Assembly: GCA_023426365.1 (NCBI GenBank)
Contig: JAFAAW010000120.1
Location: 1-21,558, forward strand
DNA length: 21,558 nt
Reading direction: 5' to 3'
Source of the DNA: Pseudomonadota bacterium
GTDB taxonomy: Bacteria > Pseudomonadota > Alphaproteobacteria > Rhodospirillales > Magnetospirillaceae
Every line of letters starts with the position of its first letter. Within the stretch, counting starts at the first letter, position 1. The position numbers and the translations under genes are program-made. This document shows, in pieces, positions 13,771-21,558 of this stretch. Below the pieces are notes generated by a model. It worked only from the letters and a program-made list of their open reading frames with translations. It was not told the origin of the DNA and ran no database searches.

Positions 13771-14619
13771 ATGACCCTGGTAAGCAAAATGACCGCCCTC
13801 GCCTCGCCCCAGCAAAGCAAGCCGGCCCCCCGCGCCCGCGCCGCCGCCGGCAGGGCGCGCGAAATGGCCGGAACCGTGCTGCCGCCGTTGATCGGCCTTG
13901 CGGTGCTGTTGGGCATCTGGGAAATCGCCTGCGCCCAGCCGGGCGCCATGCTGCCCGGCCCCAGCAGGGTGCTCAAGGAAAGCTGGGAGCTGATCGCCAA
14001 CCCGTTCTTCGACAATGGCGGCACCGACAAGGGGCTGTTCTGGCATCTGGCAGCCAGCCTCAAGCGCGTCGCCATGGGCTTTTCGCTGTCGGCCAGCATC
14101 GGCATCCTGCTGGGCGTGGTGATCGGCCAGAGCAAGCTGGCCTATCGCGCGCTGGACCCCATCTTCCAGGTGCTGCGCACGGTGCCGCCGCTGGCCTGGC
14201 TGCCCATCTCGCTGGCGGCGTTCAAGGCGGCCGACCCCTCGGCCATCTTCGTGATCTTCATCACCTCGGTGTGGCCGATCATCCTCAACACCGCCGTCGG
14301 CGTGCGCAACATCCCCCAGGATTACCGCAACGTCGCCGCCGTGCTGCGCCTGTCGCCCATCGAGTTCTTCATGCGCATCGTGATGCCGGCCAGCGTCCCC
14401 TACATCTTCACCGGCCTGAAGATCGGCATCGGCCTGTCGTGGCTGGCGATCGTGGCGGCCGAGATGCTGATCGGCGGCGTGGGCATCGGCTTCTTCATCT
14501 GGGATGCCTGGAACAGCTCGCTGATGAGCGAGATCATCCTGGCGCTGATCTATGTGGGGCTGGTCGGCTTCATGCTCGACCGCATCATCACCCTGATCGG
14601 CAAGAAGGTGTCGGGATGA
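13771..14619 (+). CDS. nrtB: Nitrate ABC transporter permease NrtB
   Basis: This 282-residue inner-membrane permease belongs to the nitrate/sulfonate/taurine importer family. A basic Ala/Pro-rich cytoplasmic head (1-33) precedes hydrophobic segments near 37-53, 100-118, 138-150, 157-173, 212-245 and 255-275. The EAA-type coupling loop, which contacts the ATPase, is at about 187-210 (VAAVLRLSPIEFFMRIVMPA). LRTVPPLAWLPISLAAF is typical of NrtB. It follows nrtA by 14 bases with a GGGAGGGG ribosome site and overlaps nasS as ATGA. It should pair with NrtA and NrtC to import nitrate. Confidence 0.94.
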   Translation: MTLVSKMTALASPQQSKPAPRARAAAGRAREMAGTVLPPLIGLAVLLGIWEIACAQPGAMLPGPSRVLKESWELIANPFFDNGGTDKGLFWHLAASLKRVAMGFSLSASIGILLGVVIGQSKLAYRALDPIFQVLRTVPPLAWLPISLAAFKAADPSAIFVIFITSVWPIILNTAVGVRNIPQDYRNVAAVLRLSPIEFFMRIVMPASVPYIFTGLKIGIGLSWLAIVAAEMLIGGVGIGFFIWDAWNSSLMSEIILALIYVGLVGFMLDRIITLIGKKVSG

Positions 14620-15614
14620 TGGCGCGCGTCAAACTGGGCATCGTGCCGCTGACCGATTGCGCCCCCCTGGTGGTGGCCCACGAACTGGGCTATTTCGCCG
14701 AGGCCGGCCTGGAGGTGGAAATCCGCCGCGAGCCGTCCTGGGCCAACATCCGCGACAAGGTGGCGGTGGGCGCGCTGGACGGCGCCCAGATGCTGGCGAC
14801 CATGCCGCTGTCGCTGACCCTGGGCCTGGGGGCGCTGCGCGAGCCGACGGTGGCGGTGATGGCGCTGAACCAGGGCGGCAACACCATCACCCTGACCGAG
14901 GCGCTGTGCCGCCGCATGGAGGGGCATGGCGGCCTGACCCCCAAGGCGCTGGGCGCCGTGCTGGCCGAGGACCGCCGGGCCGGCGCCGAACCGCCCACCC
15001 TTGCCATGGTCTATCCGGTGTCCACCCATCATCTGGAATTGCGGGCGTGGCTGGCCTCCGGCGGCATCGATTGCGATCGGGACGTCCGCCTGGTCGTGGT
15101 GCCGCCGCCCCAGATGGTCGCGCACATGGCCGCCGGCAAGGTCGCCGGGTTCTGTGTGGGCGAACCGTGGGGCGGGCTGGCCGCCGAGCGGGGCCTGGGC
15201 CGCATCGTCGCCACCAGCTCCGACATCTCGCCGGGCCGCGTCGAAAAGGTGCTGGGGGTCACCCGGGCCTTCGCCGAAGCCCGGCCGGGAACGGTGGCCG
15301 CCCTGGTGCAGGCGCTGCTGCGCGCCGGCCGCTGGTGCGACGGCAACCGCGACCGCCTTGCCCCGCTGCTGGCCCGGCCAGAATGGCTGAACGTGCCGGT
15401 GCACGTGGTCCGGCGCGGCCTGGACGCCCCCGGCTTCGTCAGCTTCGCCGCCGACAACGCCCCCGACCCCGCCCAGGCCGTGCGCCTGCTCGCCCAGATG
15501 CGGCGATGGGGCCAGGTGGGCGAACTGGACGACGCCGAACTGGCCGCCCGCGTCTATCGCCCCGACCTCTATCGCCTTGCCGAATCCGCCAATCTTCAGG
15601 AGTGCCTGCCATGA
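14616..15614 (+). CDS. nasS: Cytoplasmic nitrate sensor NasS (NrtA-like)
   Basis: This 332-residue protein is related to NrtA but has no signal peptide, starting directly at MMARVKLGIVPLTDCAPLVVA. It keeps the ligand-fold motifs of NrtA: VVPPPQMVAHM (about 161-171) and FCVGEPWGG (179-187), with ALDGAQMLATMP near 53-64. That combination fits NasS, the soluble nitrate/nitrite sensor that sequesters NasT when nitrate is absent. Unusually it sits inside the transporter genes, between permease and ATPase. The start is either of two tandem ATGs (14616, overlapping the nrtB stop as ATGA, or 14619). The alternative is a transporter-bound NrtC-type sensor domain, but the presence of nasT and the RNA leader makes NasS much more likely. 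Confidence 0.9.
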   Translation: MMARVKLGIVPLTDCAPLVVAHELGYFAEAGLEVEIRREPSWANIRDKVAVGALDGAQMLATMPLSLTLGLGALREPTVAVMALNQGGNTITLTEALCRRMEGHGGLTPKALGAVLAEDRRAGAEPPTLAMVYPVSTHHLELRAWLASGGIDCDRDVRLVVVPPPQMVAHMAAGKVAGFCVGEPWGGLAAERGLGRIVATSSDISPGRVEKVLGVTRAFAEARPGTVAALVQALLRAGRWCDGNRDRLAPLLARPEWLNVPVHVVRRGLDAPGFVSFAADNAPDPAQAVRLLAQMRRWGQVGELDDAELAARVYRPDLYRLAESANLQECLP

Positions 15615-16405
15615 GCGCCTATCTTTCCATCGAGGACGTCGGCATCACCTTCAACACCGACAAGGGCGCCTTCCGCGCGCTCGACGGCATCGACCTGAAG
15701 GTGGACAAGGGCGAGTTCATTTCCATCATCGGCCATTCCGGCTGCGGCAAGTCCACCATCCTGAACATCGTCGCCGGCCTGCTGCAGGCCACCGAGGGCG
15801 GCGTGCTGCTGGACGGCCGCGAGGTGGACAGCCCCGGCCCCGACCGCGCCGTGGTGTTCCAGAACCATTCCCTGCTGCCGTGGCTGTCGGTCTACGACAA
15901 CGTGCGCATGGCGGTGGACAAGGTCGCCAAGGGCGCCAAGAGCAAGGCCGAGCGCCACGACTGGACCATGCACAACCTGTCGCTGGTGCGCATGGACCAC
16001 GCCATCGACAAGCGCCCGGCCGAGATCTCGGGCGGCATGAAACAGCGCGTCGGCATCGCCCGCGCGCTGGCCATGGAACCCAAGGTTCTGCTGCTGGACG
16101 AGCCGTTCGGCGCGCTGGACGCGCTGACCCGCGGCCACCTGCAGGACAGCCTGATGGATATCCACCGTGGCCTGGGCAACACGGTGATGATGATCACCCA
16201 CGATGTGGACGAGGCGGTGCTGCTGTCGGACCGCATCGTGATGATGAACAACGGCCCCGCCGCCACCATCGGCCAGATCCTCAAGGTGGACCTGCCGCGG
16301 CCGCGCCGCCGCATGGAGCTGGCCGACGACCCCACCTACGTCCACTGCCGCGCCGAGGTGCTGCGCTTCCTGCACGGCAACACCCCGCATTCGGCCGCCG
16401 CCTGA
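15611..16405 (+). CDS. nrtC: Nitrate ABC transporter ATPase
   Basis: This 264-residue ATPase energises the NrtAB nitrate importer. Motifs are complete: Walker A GHSGCGKST (41-49), Q-loop VVFQNHSLLPWLSV, signature ISGGMKQR (139-146), Walker B VLLLDEP (159-165) and H-loop His197 in MITHDVDEA. It is a single-domain subunit like cyanobacterial NrtD or NasD of enteric bacteria and lacks the C-terminal substrate-binding domain of cyanobacterial NrtC; the symbol is therefore used loosely. The start at 15611 overlaps the nasS stop as ATGA. nirB follows after 20 bases. Confidence 0.93.
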   Translation: MSAYLSIEDVGITFNTDKGAFRALDGIDLKVDKGEFISIIGHSGCGKSTILNIVAGLLQATEGGVLLDGREVDSPGPDRAVVFQNHSLLPWLSVYDNVRMAVDKVAKGAKSKAERHDWTMHNLSLVRMDHAIDKRPAEISGGMKQRVGIARALAMEPKVLLLDEPFGALDALTRGHLQDSLMDIHRGLGNTVMMITHDVDEAVLLSDRIVMMNNGPAATIGQILKVDLPRPRRRMELADDPTYVHCRAEVLRFLHGNTPHSAAA

Positions 16406-16425
16406 GCGAACAAAGGACCACGCCC

Positions 16426-18876
16426 ATGAACGCAATCCCCCGCCAGCGCCTGGTCGTCATCGGCAACGGCATGGCCGGCATGCGCACCGTCGAGGAGCTG
16501 CTGGCCCGCGCCCCCGTGCGCTACGACATCACCGTGTTCGGCGCCGAGCCGCACCCCAATTACAACCGCATCATGCTGTCGTCGGTGCTGGCCGGCGAGA
16601 AGACGGTGGACGACATCGTCATCAACAGCCGCGAATGGTACGCCGAGAACGGCGTCACCCTTCACACCGGCGATCCGGTGATCGCCATCGACCGCGCCGC
16701 CCGCACCGTCACCAGCGCCGCCGGCAAGGTGGTGCCCTATGACAAGCTGCTGATCAGCACCGGCTCGAAGCCGCTGATGCCGCCGCTGCCGGGGCTTTCC
16801 TTGCCCGGCGTGGTCGCCTTCCGCGACATCGCCGACGTGGACGCCATGATGAAGGCGGCCGCCGGCGGGCAACGCGCGGTAGTCATCGGCGGCGGCCTGC
16901 TGGGCCTGGAGGCGGCCTGGGGCCTCAGGCGGCAGGGCATGCCGGTGGCGCTGGTCCACCTGATGCCGACGCTGATGGAGCGCCAGTTGGACGCCGAGGC
17001 CGGCACGCTGCTGCAACGCGACCTGACAGAACGCGGCCTGCACTTCTTCACCTCGGGCCAAACCGAGGCCGTGCTGGGCGAACACAAGGCCGAGGGCCTG
17101 CGGCTGGCCGATGGCCGCGAGATCCCCGCCGACCTGGTGGTGGTCGCCATCGGCATCCGCCCCAATATCGACCTGGCCAAGGCCGCGGGCCTGGACGTCA
17201 ACCGCGGCATCCGCGTCGGCGACGACATGGCGACCAGCGACCCCGACATCTATTCGGTGGGCGAATGCGTCGAGCATAACGGCCAGGTGTTCGGCCTGGT
17301 GGCGCCGCTGTGGGAACAGGCCAAGGTCTGCGCCGCCCGCCTGGCCGGCGATCAGGTCGCGGCCTATGCCACCCCGCCGCTGTCCACCCGGCTCAAGATC
17401 ACCGGCATCGACGTCTTTTCGGCCGGCCAACTGGCCGCCCAGGACGAGGCGGACGCCGAGATCGTCTACCGCGACGTGGCCAAGGGCATTTACAAGAAGC
17501 TGGTGGTCCGCGACGACAGGGTGGTGGGCGCGGTCCTGTACGGCGAGGTGTCCGACGGCGGCTGGTATTTCGACCTCATGCGCCAAGGCCAGGACATCGC
17601 CCCCATCCGCGACCGCATGATCCTGGGCCGCGCCTTCGCCGATGCCGCCTGCTGCGGCGGCGCCAAGGGCGGGCCGGACGTGGCCGCCATGGCCGACGAC
17701 ACCCAGGTTTGCGGCTGCAACGGCGTCTCCAAGGGATCGATTGTCGGCGCCATCAAGGCCAAGAACCTGACCACGCTGGACGAGGTGCGCGCCCACACCA
17801 AGGCCAGCGCGTCGTGCGGCCAGTGCACGGGCGTGGTCCAGGCCATCCTGGCCCACGTCACCGGCGCCGACGCCGCCGCGCCCGAGGCCATGTGCAAGTG
17901 CACCCGGCACGGCCATGATCACGTGCGCAAGGCCATCGTCGAGCAGGGCCTTAAGACTCAAGCGGCCGTGCGGGACGCACTGGGCTGGGCCAGCCACGAC
18001 GGCTGCGCCAAGTGCCGGCCGGCGCTCAATTACTATCTGCTGTGCGCGTGGCCGGGCGAGTATGTGGACGATTCGCGCTCGCGCTTCATCAACGAGCGTG
18101 TCCACGCCAACATCCAGAAGGACGGCACCTATTCGGTCATCCCGCGCATGTGGGGCGGCGTCACCACCGCCGCCGAATTGCGCGCCATCGCCGACGTGGT
18201 GGACAAATTCGCCATCCCCACCGTCAAGGTCACCGGCGGCCAGCGCATCGACCTGCTGGGCGTGAGAAAGGAAGACCTGCCCGCCGTGTGGGCCGACCTG
18301 ACGGCGGCCGGCATGGTCTCGGGCCACGGCTATGCCAAGGGGCTGCGCACGGTGAAAACCTGCGTCGGTTCCGAATGGTGCCGGTTCGGGACCCAGGACT
18401 CCACCGGCCTGGGTATCAAGCTGGAGCGGCTGATGTGGGGCAGTTGGACGCCGCATAAGGTCAAGCTGGCGGTGTCGGGCTGCCCGCGCAACTGCGCCGA
18501 GGCCACCATCAAGGACATCGGCATCATCTGCGTCGAGGCCGGCTACGACATGGTCATCGGCGGCAATGGCGGCATCGAGCTGCGCGGCACCGACTTCCTG
18601 TGCCGGCTGTCCACCGAGGATGAGGTACTGGAGTATTGTGGCGCCTTCATGCAGCTCTATCGCGAGGAAGGCCGCTATCTGGAACGCACCGCGCCCTATG
18701 TGGAGCGGGTCGGGCTGGACCACGTCAAGCGCCGCATCCTGGAGGACGAGGCCGGGCGCAAGGCGCTCCATGCCCGCTTCCTGCATTCCCAGCAATTCTC
18801 CCAGGACGATCCGTGGGCCGAACGCGCGCAAGGCGTGGACGCCCACGAGTTCAAGCCCTTGGCCGTGGTGGAGTGA
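16426..18876 (+). CDS. nirB: Assimilatory NAD(P)H nitrite reductase, large subunit NirB
   Basis: This 816-residue cytoplasmic enzyme reduces nitrite to ammonium with six electrons from NAD(P)H. Domain order: FAD-binding Rossmann motif VIGNGMAG (11-18); pyridine-nucleotide motif VVIGGGLLGLEAA (152-164); BFD-like [2Fe-2S] cysteines 429, 431, 464 and 467 (CGCNG and CGQC); a second Cys cluster, CKC (490-492) and CAKC (527-530), usual in NirB. The siroheme/[4Fe-4S] site follows with Cys646, Cys652, Cys686 and Cys690 (TCVGSEWCRFGTQDS and SGCPRNCAEA). Length is within the family norm and all key cysteines are present, so it looks functional. The ATG at 16426 has AAAGGA about 8 bases upstream. Its stop overlaps the nirD start as TGATG. 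Confidence 0.96.
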   Translation: MNAIPRQRLVVIGNGMAGMRTVEELLARAPVRYDITVFGAEPHPNYNRIMLSSVLAGEKTVDDIVINSREWYAENGVTLHTGDPVIAIDRAARTVTSAAGKVVPYDKLLISTGSKPLMPPLPGLSLPGVVAFRDIADVDAMMKAAAGGQRAVVIGGGLLGLEAAWGLRRQGMPVALVHLMPTLMERQLDAEAGTLLQRDLTERGLHFFTSGQTEAVLGEHKAEGLRLADGREIPADLVVVAIGIRPNIDLAKAAGLDVNRGIRVGDDMATSDPDIYSVGECVEHNGQVFGLVAPLWEQAKVCAARLAGDQVAAYATPPLSTRLKITGIDVFSAGQLAAQDEADAEIVYRDVAKGIYKKLVVRDDRVVGAVLYGEVSDGGWYFDLMRQGQDIAPIRDRMILGRAFADAACCGGAKGGPDVAAMADDTQVCGCNGVSKGSIVGAIKAKNLTTLDEVRAHTKASASCGQCTGVVQAILAHVTGADAAAPEAMCKCTRHGHDHVRKAIVEQGLKTQAAVRDALGWASHDGCAKCRPALNYYLLCAWPGEYVDDSRSRFINERVHANIQKDGTYSVIPRMWGGVTTAAELRAIADVVDKFAIPTVKVTGGQRIDLLGVRKEDLPAVWADLTAAGMVSGHGYAKGLRTVKTCVGSEWCRFGTQDSTGLGIKLERLMWGSWTPHKVKLAVSGCPRNCAEATIKDIGIICVEAGYDMVIGGNGGIELRGTDFLCRLSTEDEVLEYCGAFMQLYREEGRYLERTAPYVERVGLDHVKRRILEDEAGRKALHARFLHSQQFSQDDPWAERAQGVDAHEFKPLAVVE

Positions 18877-19214
18877 TGAACATGGACTGGACCGCGATCG
18901 GCACCATCGACGACATCCCGCGCCTGGGCGCGCGCACCGTGCAGACCCCGCTGGGCGAGGTGGCGGTGTTCCGCACGGCCGAGGACGAGGTGTTCGCCCT
19001 GATCAACAGATGCCCGCATAAGGGCGGCCCGTTGAGCGAGGGGATCGTCTCGGGCCGCAAGGTGGCCTGCCCGCTGCACAATTGGGTGATCGACCTCAAT
19101 ACCGGCGAGGCGGTGGCGCCCGATGAAGGGTGCACGACAAGTGTGCCGGTGCGCCGGGAGGACCGGGACCTCTTCCTCGGCCTCGCGGCCCGCAGGAAGG
19201 CGGCGAACCAATAG
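18876..19214 (+). CDS. nirD: Nitrite reductase small subunit NirD (Rieske-type)
   Basis: This 112-residue partner of NirB has a Rieske fold. The cluster ligands are visible as CPHKGGPLS (Cys46, His48) and CPLHNW (Cys65, His68), so the [2Fe-2S] site appears intact. Some NirD proteins have lost these ligands; this one has not. The start at 18876 overlaps the nirB stop by one base; a second in-frame ATG at 18882 is possible. A perfect inverted repeat follows 6 bases after its stop. Confidence 0.95.
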   Translation: MNMDWTAIGTIDDIPRLGARTVQTPLGEVAVFRTAEDEVFALINRCPHKGGPLSEGIVSGRKVACPLHNWVIDLNTGEAVAPDEGCTTSVPVRREDRDLFLGLAARRKAANQ

Positions 19215-19220
19215 CGCCAT

Positions 19221-19249
19221 GTCCTGGCCGGGACAGGCCCGGCCAGGAC
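19221..19249. repeat. Perfect 12-bp inverted repeat (REP-like palindrome) between nirD and nasA
   Basis: GTCCTGGCCGGG (19221-19232) and CCCGGCCAGGAC (19238-19249) pair perfectly around the 5-base loop ACAGG. No T-run follows. In sequence style it resembles the short GC palindromes dispersed between genes in many alphaproteobacteria (recalled, not searched). Within the nas mRNA it could act as a stabiliser or RNase stop that sets the nirBD to nasA ratio. Confidence 0.7.
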
Positions 19250-19292
19250 AACGAAGCGGAAACAGCACGACCGTTCGGCGGGAGCACGTTCC

Positions 19293-21558
19293 ATGACCAA
19301 CAGCGTAAAGACCACCTGCCCCTATTGCGGCACCGGCTGCGGCATCGTCGCCGAAAAGTCCGGCGACGGCTGGTCGATCAAGGGCGATCCCGACCATCCC
19401 GCCAATTTCGGCCGCCTGTGTTCCAAGGGCATGGCGCTGGGCGAAACGCTGGGCCTGGAAACCCGCCTGCTGACCCCCATGGTGGACGGACGGGCGGTGG
19501 ATTGGGACCACGCCTTGGCCGAGGTGGCGGGCCGCATCCGCTCGGTCATCGAACTGCACGGCCCCGACGCTTTCGCCTTTTACCTGTCGGGCCAGTTGCT
19601 GACCGAGGATTATTACGCCGCCAACAAGCTGGCGAAGGGTTTTCTCGGCACCGCCAACGTGGACACCAATTCGCGCCTGTGCATGGCCTCGACGGTGGCC
19701 GGGCATCGCCGGGCCTTCGGGTCCGACACCGTGCCCGGCTGCTACGAGGATCTGGAACTGGCCGATCTGGTGGTTCTGGTCGGCTCGAACCTGGCGTGGT
19801 GCCATCCGGTGCTGTTCCAGCGCCTGAAAAAGGCCCGGGAGAAGCGCGGCACCCGGGTGGTGGTGATCGACCCGCGCCGCACCGAGACCTGCGACATCGC
19901 CGACCTGCATCTGGCGCTGGCGCCCGGCTCGGACGTCGCCCTGTTCAACGCCCTGCTGGCCCATTGCGAGGCGGCGGGCGCCCTTGACCACCGTTTCATC
20001 GCCGGCCACACGCGCGGCTTTGCCGAAACCTTGGCCGCCGCCCGCGAGGATCGCCCCGGCATCACGCAATTGCCGGCCCAGGACGTCGCCACCTTCTGCC
20101 AGTGGTTCGCCGCCACGCCCAAGGTGGTGACGGTGTTCAGCCAGGGCGTCAACCAGTCCAGCGCCGGCACCGACAAGGTGAACGCCATCCTCAACGTCCA
20201 TCTGGCCACCGGGCGCATCGGCAAGCCCGGCTGCGGCCCGTTTTCGGTCACCGGCCAGCCCAATGCCATGGGCGGGCGCGAGGTGGGCGGCCTGGCCAAC
20301 CAGCTTGCCGCCCATATGGGCTTCGATCCGGCCTCGGTGGATCGCGTGCGCCGCTTCTGGAACGCGCCCCGCATGGCCTCGCGCGAGGGGCTGAAGGCAG
20401 TGGATCTGTTCCGCGCCATGGATGCGGGCAAGGTCAAGGCCGTGTGGATCATGGGCACCAACCCGGCGGTCAGCCTGCCCGAGACCGAACTGGTCCGCCG
20501 CGCCCTGCGCCGCTGCCCGGTGGTGATCGTGTCCGATTGCGTGGCCGACAGCGATACGCTGGCCCTGGCCCATATCAAGCTGCCCGCCCTGGCCTGGGGC
20601 GAAAAGGACGGCACGGTCACCAATTCCGAGCGCATGGTCTCGCGCCAGCGGCCATTCCTGCCGGTGCCGGGCCAGGCCCGCGCCGATTGGCGGCAGATCG
20701 CCGGGGTGGCCCGCGCCCTGGGCTTCGGCCGGGATTTCGGCTGGGTGGGGCCGGACGACGTCTTCGCCGAACACGCGGCGCTGACGGCGTTCGAGAACGG
20801 CGGCGAGCGTGACCTGCTGATCCCCCCGACCGGGGATTACGACACCATGGCGCCGACCCGCTGGGGCGCGACGCGCATGTTCGGCGATGGCCGTTTCTTC
20901 ACCCCCGACGGCCGGGCGCGGCTGGTTCCGGTCAGCCACCGTCCTCCCGTCGAGGCGCCCTCGCCCACCTGGCCGCTGCGCCTGAACACCGGGCGCTATC
21001 GCGACCAGTGGCACACCATGACCCGCACCGGCCTGTCGCCCCGCCTGTCGGGGCACCGCCCCGAACCGCTGCTGGACATCCATCCCGCCGATGCCGGGGA
21101 GCTTGCTCCGGGATCTCTGGCCCGGGTCAGTGCCCCGGGCGGCAGCTATGTGGCGCGGGTGAACGTGACCGATGCCGTGCGGCCGGGCGAGGTGTTCCTG
21201 CCCATGCACTGGAGCGACCGCTTCGCCGCCCGGGCGGTTGCCGGGCGCCTGCTGCCGGGCGTCACCGACCCGGTCTCGGGCCAGCCGGAAAGCAAGCACG
21301 CCGCGATCCGGGTGAAAGCGTTCAGCCCCCGCTGGCACGGCCTGCTGGTCGGGCGCGACCTGCCCAGGCCGCAGGCGCCTTGGTGGGTGCGGCGGCGCGG
21401 CGCGGGGGCGGACCTGATGCAACTGGCCGGTACCGACGCGGGCCAGCGCGATGCGCTGCTTCATGCGCTGTGCGACGAATGGGGGGCGCCTGCCATGGAA
21501 CTGCACGACACCCGCCGCCATGCCGGCCGTTACGCCTGGATGCGGGATGGCAGACTGG
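19293..21558 (+). CDS. nasA: Assimilatory nitrate reductase catalytic subunit (partial, 3' end missing)
   Basis: This is a molybdopterin (bis-MGD) oxidoreductase that reduces nitrate to nitrite in the cytoplasm. The N-terminal [4Fe-4S] ligands are Cys9, Cys12, Cys16 and Cys43 (CPYCGTGCG and LCSKG). SRLCMAS near residue 130 and TGQPNAMGGREVGGLANQLAAHMG near 326-349 are typical NasA/NarB cofactor-binding segments. The C-terminal molybdopterin-dinucleotide domain begins near 565 (LRLNTGRYRDQWHTMTRTG). About 755 residues are seen with no stop. Family members are roughly 700-900 residues, and sequence after the cofactor domain (about 690 on) suggests a longer form, perhaps with a C-terminal BFD-like [2Fe-2S] domain outside the window. 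No Tat signal is present, as expected for the assimilatory type. It follows the REP-like hairpin; a GGCGGGAG ribosome site precedes the ATG. Confidence 0.95.
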   Translation, partial: MTNSVKTTCPYCGTGCGIVAEKSGDGWSIKGDPDHPANFGRLCSKGMALGETLGLETRLLTPMVDGRAVDWDHALAEVAGRIRSVIELHGPDAFAFYLSGQLLTEDYYAANKLAKGFLGTANVDTNSRLCMASTVAGHRRAFGSDTVPGCYEDLELADLVVLVGSNLAWCHPVLFQRLKKAREKRGTRVVVIDPRRTETCDIADLHLALAPGSDVALFNALLAHCEAAGALDHRFIAGHTRGFAETLAAAREDRPGITQLPAQDVATFCQWFAATPKVVTVFSQGVNQSSAGTDKVNAILNVHLATGRIGKPGCGPFSVTGQPNAMGGREVGGLANQLAAHMGFDPASVDRVRRFWNAPRMASREGLKAVDLFRAMDAGKVKAVWIMGTNPAVSLPETELVRRALRRCPVVIVSDCVADSDTLALAHIKLPALAWGEKDGTVTNSERMVSRQRPFLPVPGQARADWRQIAGVARALGFGRDFGWVGPDDVFAEHAALTAFENGGERDLLIPPTGDYDTMAPTRWGATRMFGDGRFFTPDGRARLVPVSHRPPVEAPSPTWPLRLNTGRYRDQWHTMTRTGLSPRLSGHRPEPLLDIHPADAGELAPGSLARVSAPGGSYVARVNVTDAVRPGEVFLPMHWSDRFAARAVAGRLLPGVTDPVSGQPESKHAAIRVKAFSPRWHGLLVGRDLPRPQAPWWVRRRGAGADLMQLAGTDAGQRDALLHALCDEWGAPAMELHDTRRHAGRYAWMRDGRL

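Overview
The window is GC-rich, gene-dense bacterial DNA with third-position G/C-biased codons. The chemotaxis cluster carries a STAS protein, and there is a Tat-exported nitrate-binding protein and a NasS/NasT nitrate-sensing pair. Together these point to an alphaproteobacterium, most likely a Rhodospirillales or Magnetospirillum-like spirillum. The order-level guess is inference from gene style and was not checked by any search.

Layout. (1) 1-1464, minus strand: a chemotaxis operon reading STAS protein, CheY, CheA; CheA runs off the left edge. (2) 1465-2075: a 611-base divergent intergenic region, partly AT-rich. (3) 2076-4284, plus strand: a compact three-gene set. It holds an OmpR-type response regulator that lacks the phosphoacceptor aspartate, a small MoaD/ThiS-like ubiquitin-fold protein ending in Gly-Gly, and a six-Asp-box BNR/sialidase-like propeller. 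(4) 4285-4711: a non-coding gap. (5) 4712-11501: a type I secretion locus. It encodes a 910-residue protein with about 40 copies of a 17-residue Q/N/A-rich repeat, a 332-residue relative sharing its N-terminal module, a PrtD/HlyB-type ABC exporter and an HlyD-type adaptor; no TolC-like gene is present. (6) 11502-21558: a nitrate assimilation operon, nasT - RNA leader - nrtA - nrtB - nasS - nrtC - nirB - nirD - nasA; nasA runs off the right edge.

How it works. The nitrate operon has a well-matched sigma-54 promoter (11642-11657) before nasT. Between nasT and nrtA lies a leader with two hexaloop hairpins (loops AACGGC and AAAGGC, both with A at position 1 and G at position 4), the known recognition pattern of ANTAR antiterminators. 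The second hairpin uses the bases that otherwise form the 5' arm of a strong intrinsic terminator. The sequence therefore shows a complete nitrate switch: nitrogen limitation starts transcription, NasS holds NasT when nitrate is absent, and free NasT stabilises the antiterminator so that the transporter, nitrite reductase and nitrate reductase are transcribed.

The most novel-looking element is the secreted repeat protein locus. The strict 17-residue period with conserved V/I-x-Q-x-A-x3-Q-x-A recalls curlin-like amyloid or beta-solenoid repeats, but the proteins appear to use a type I exporter. The atypical regulator, MoaD-like protein and propeller form a second, less understood unit.
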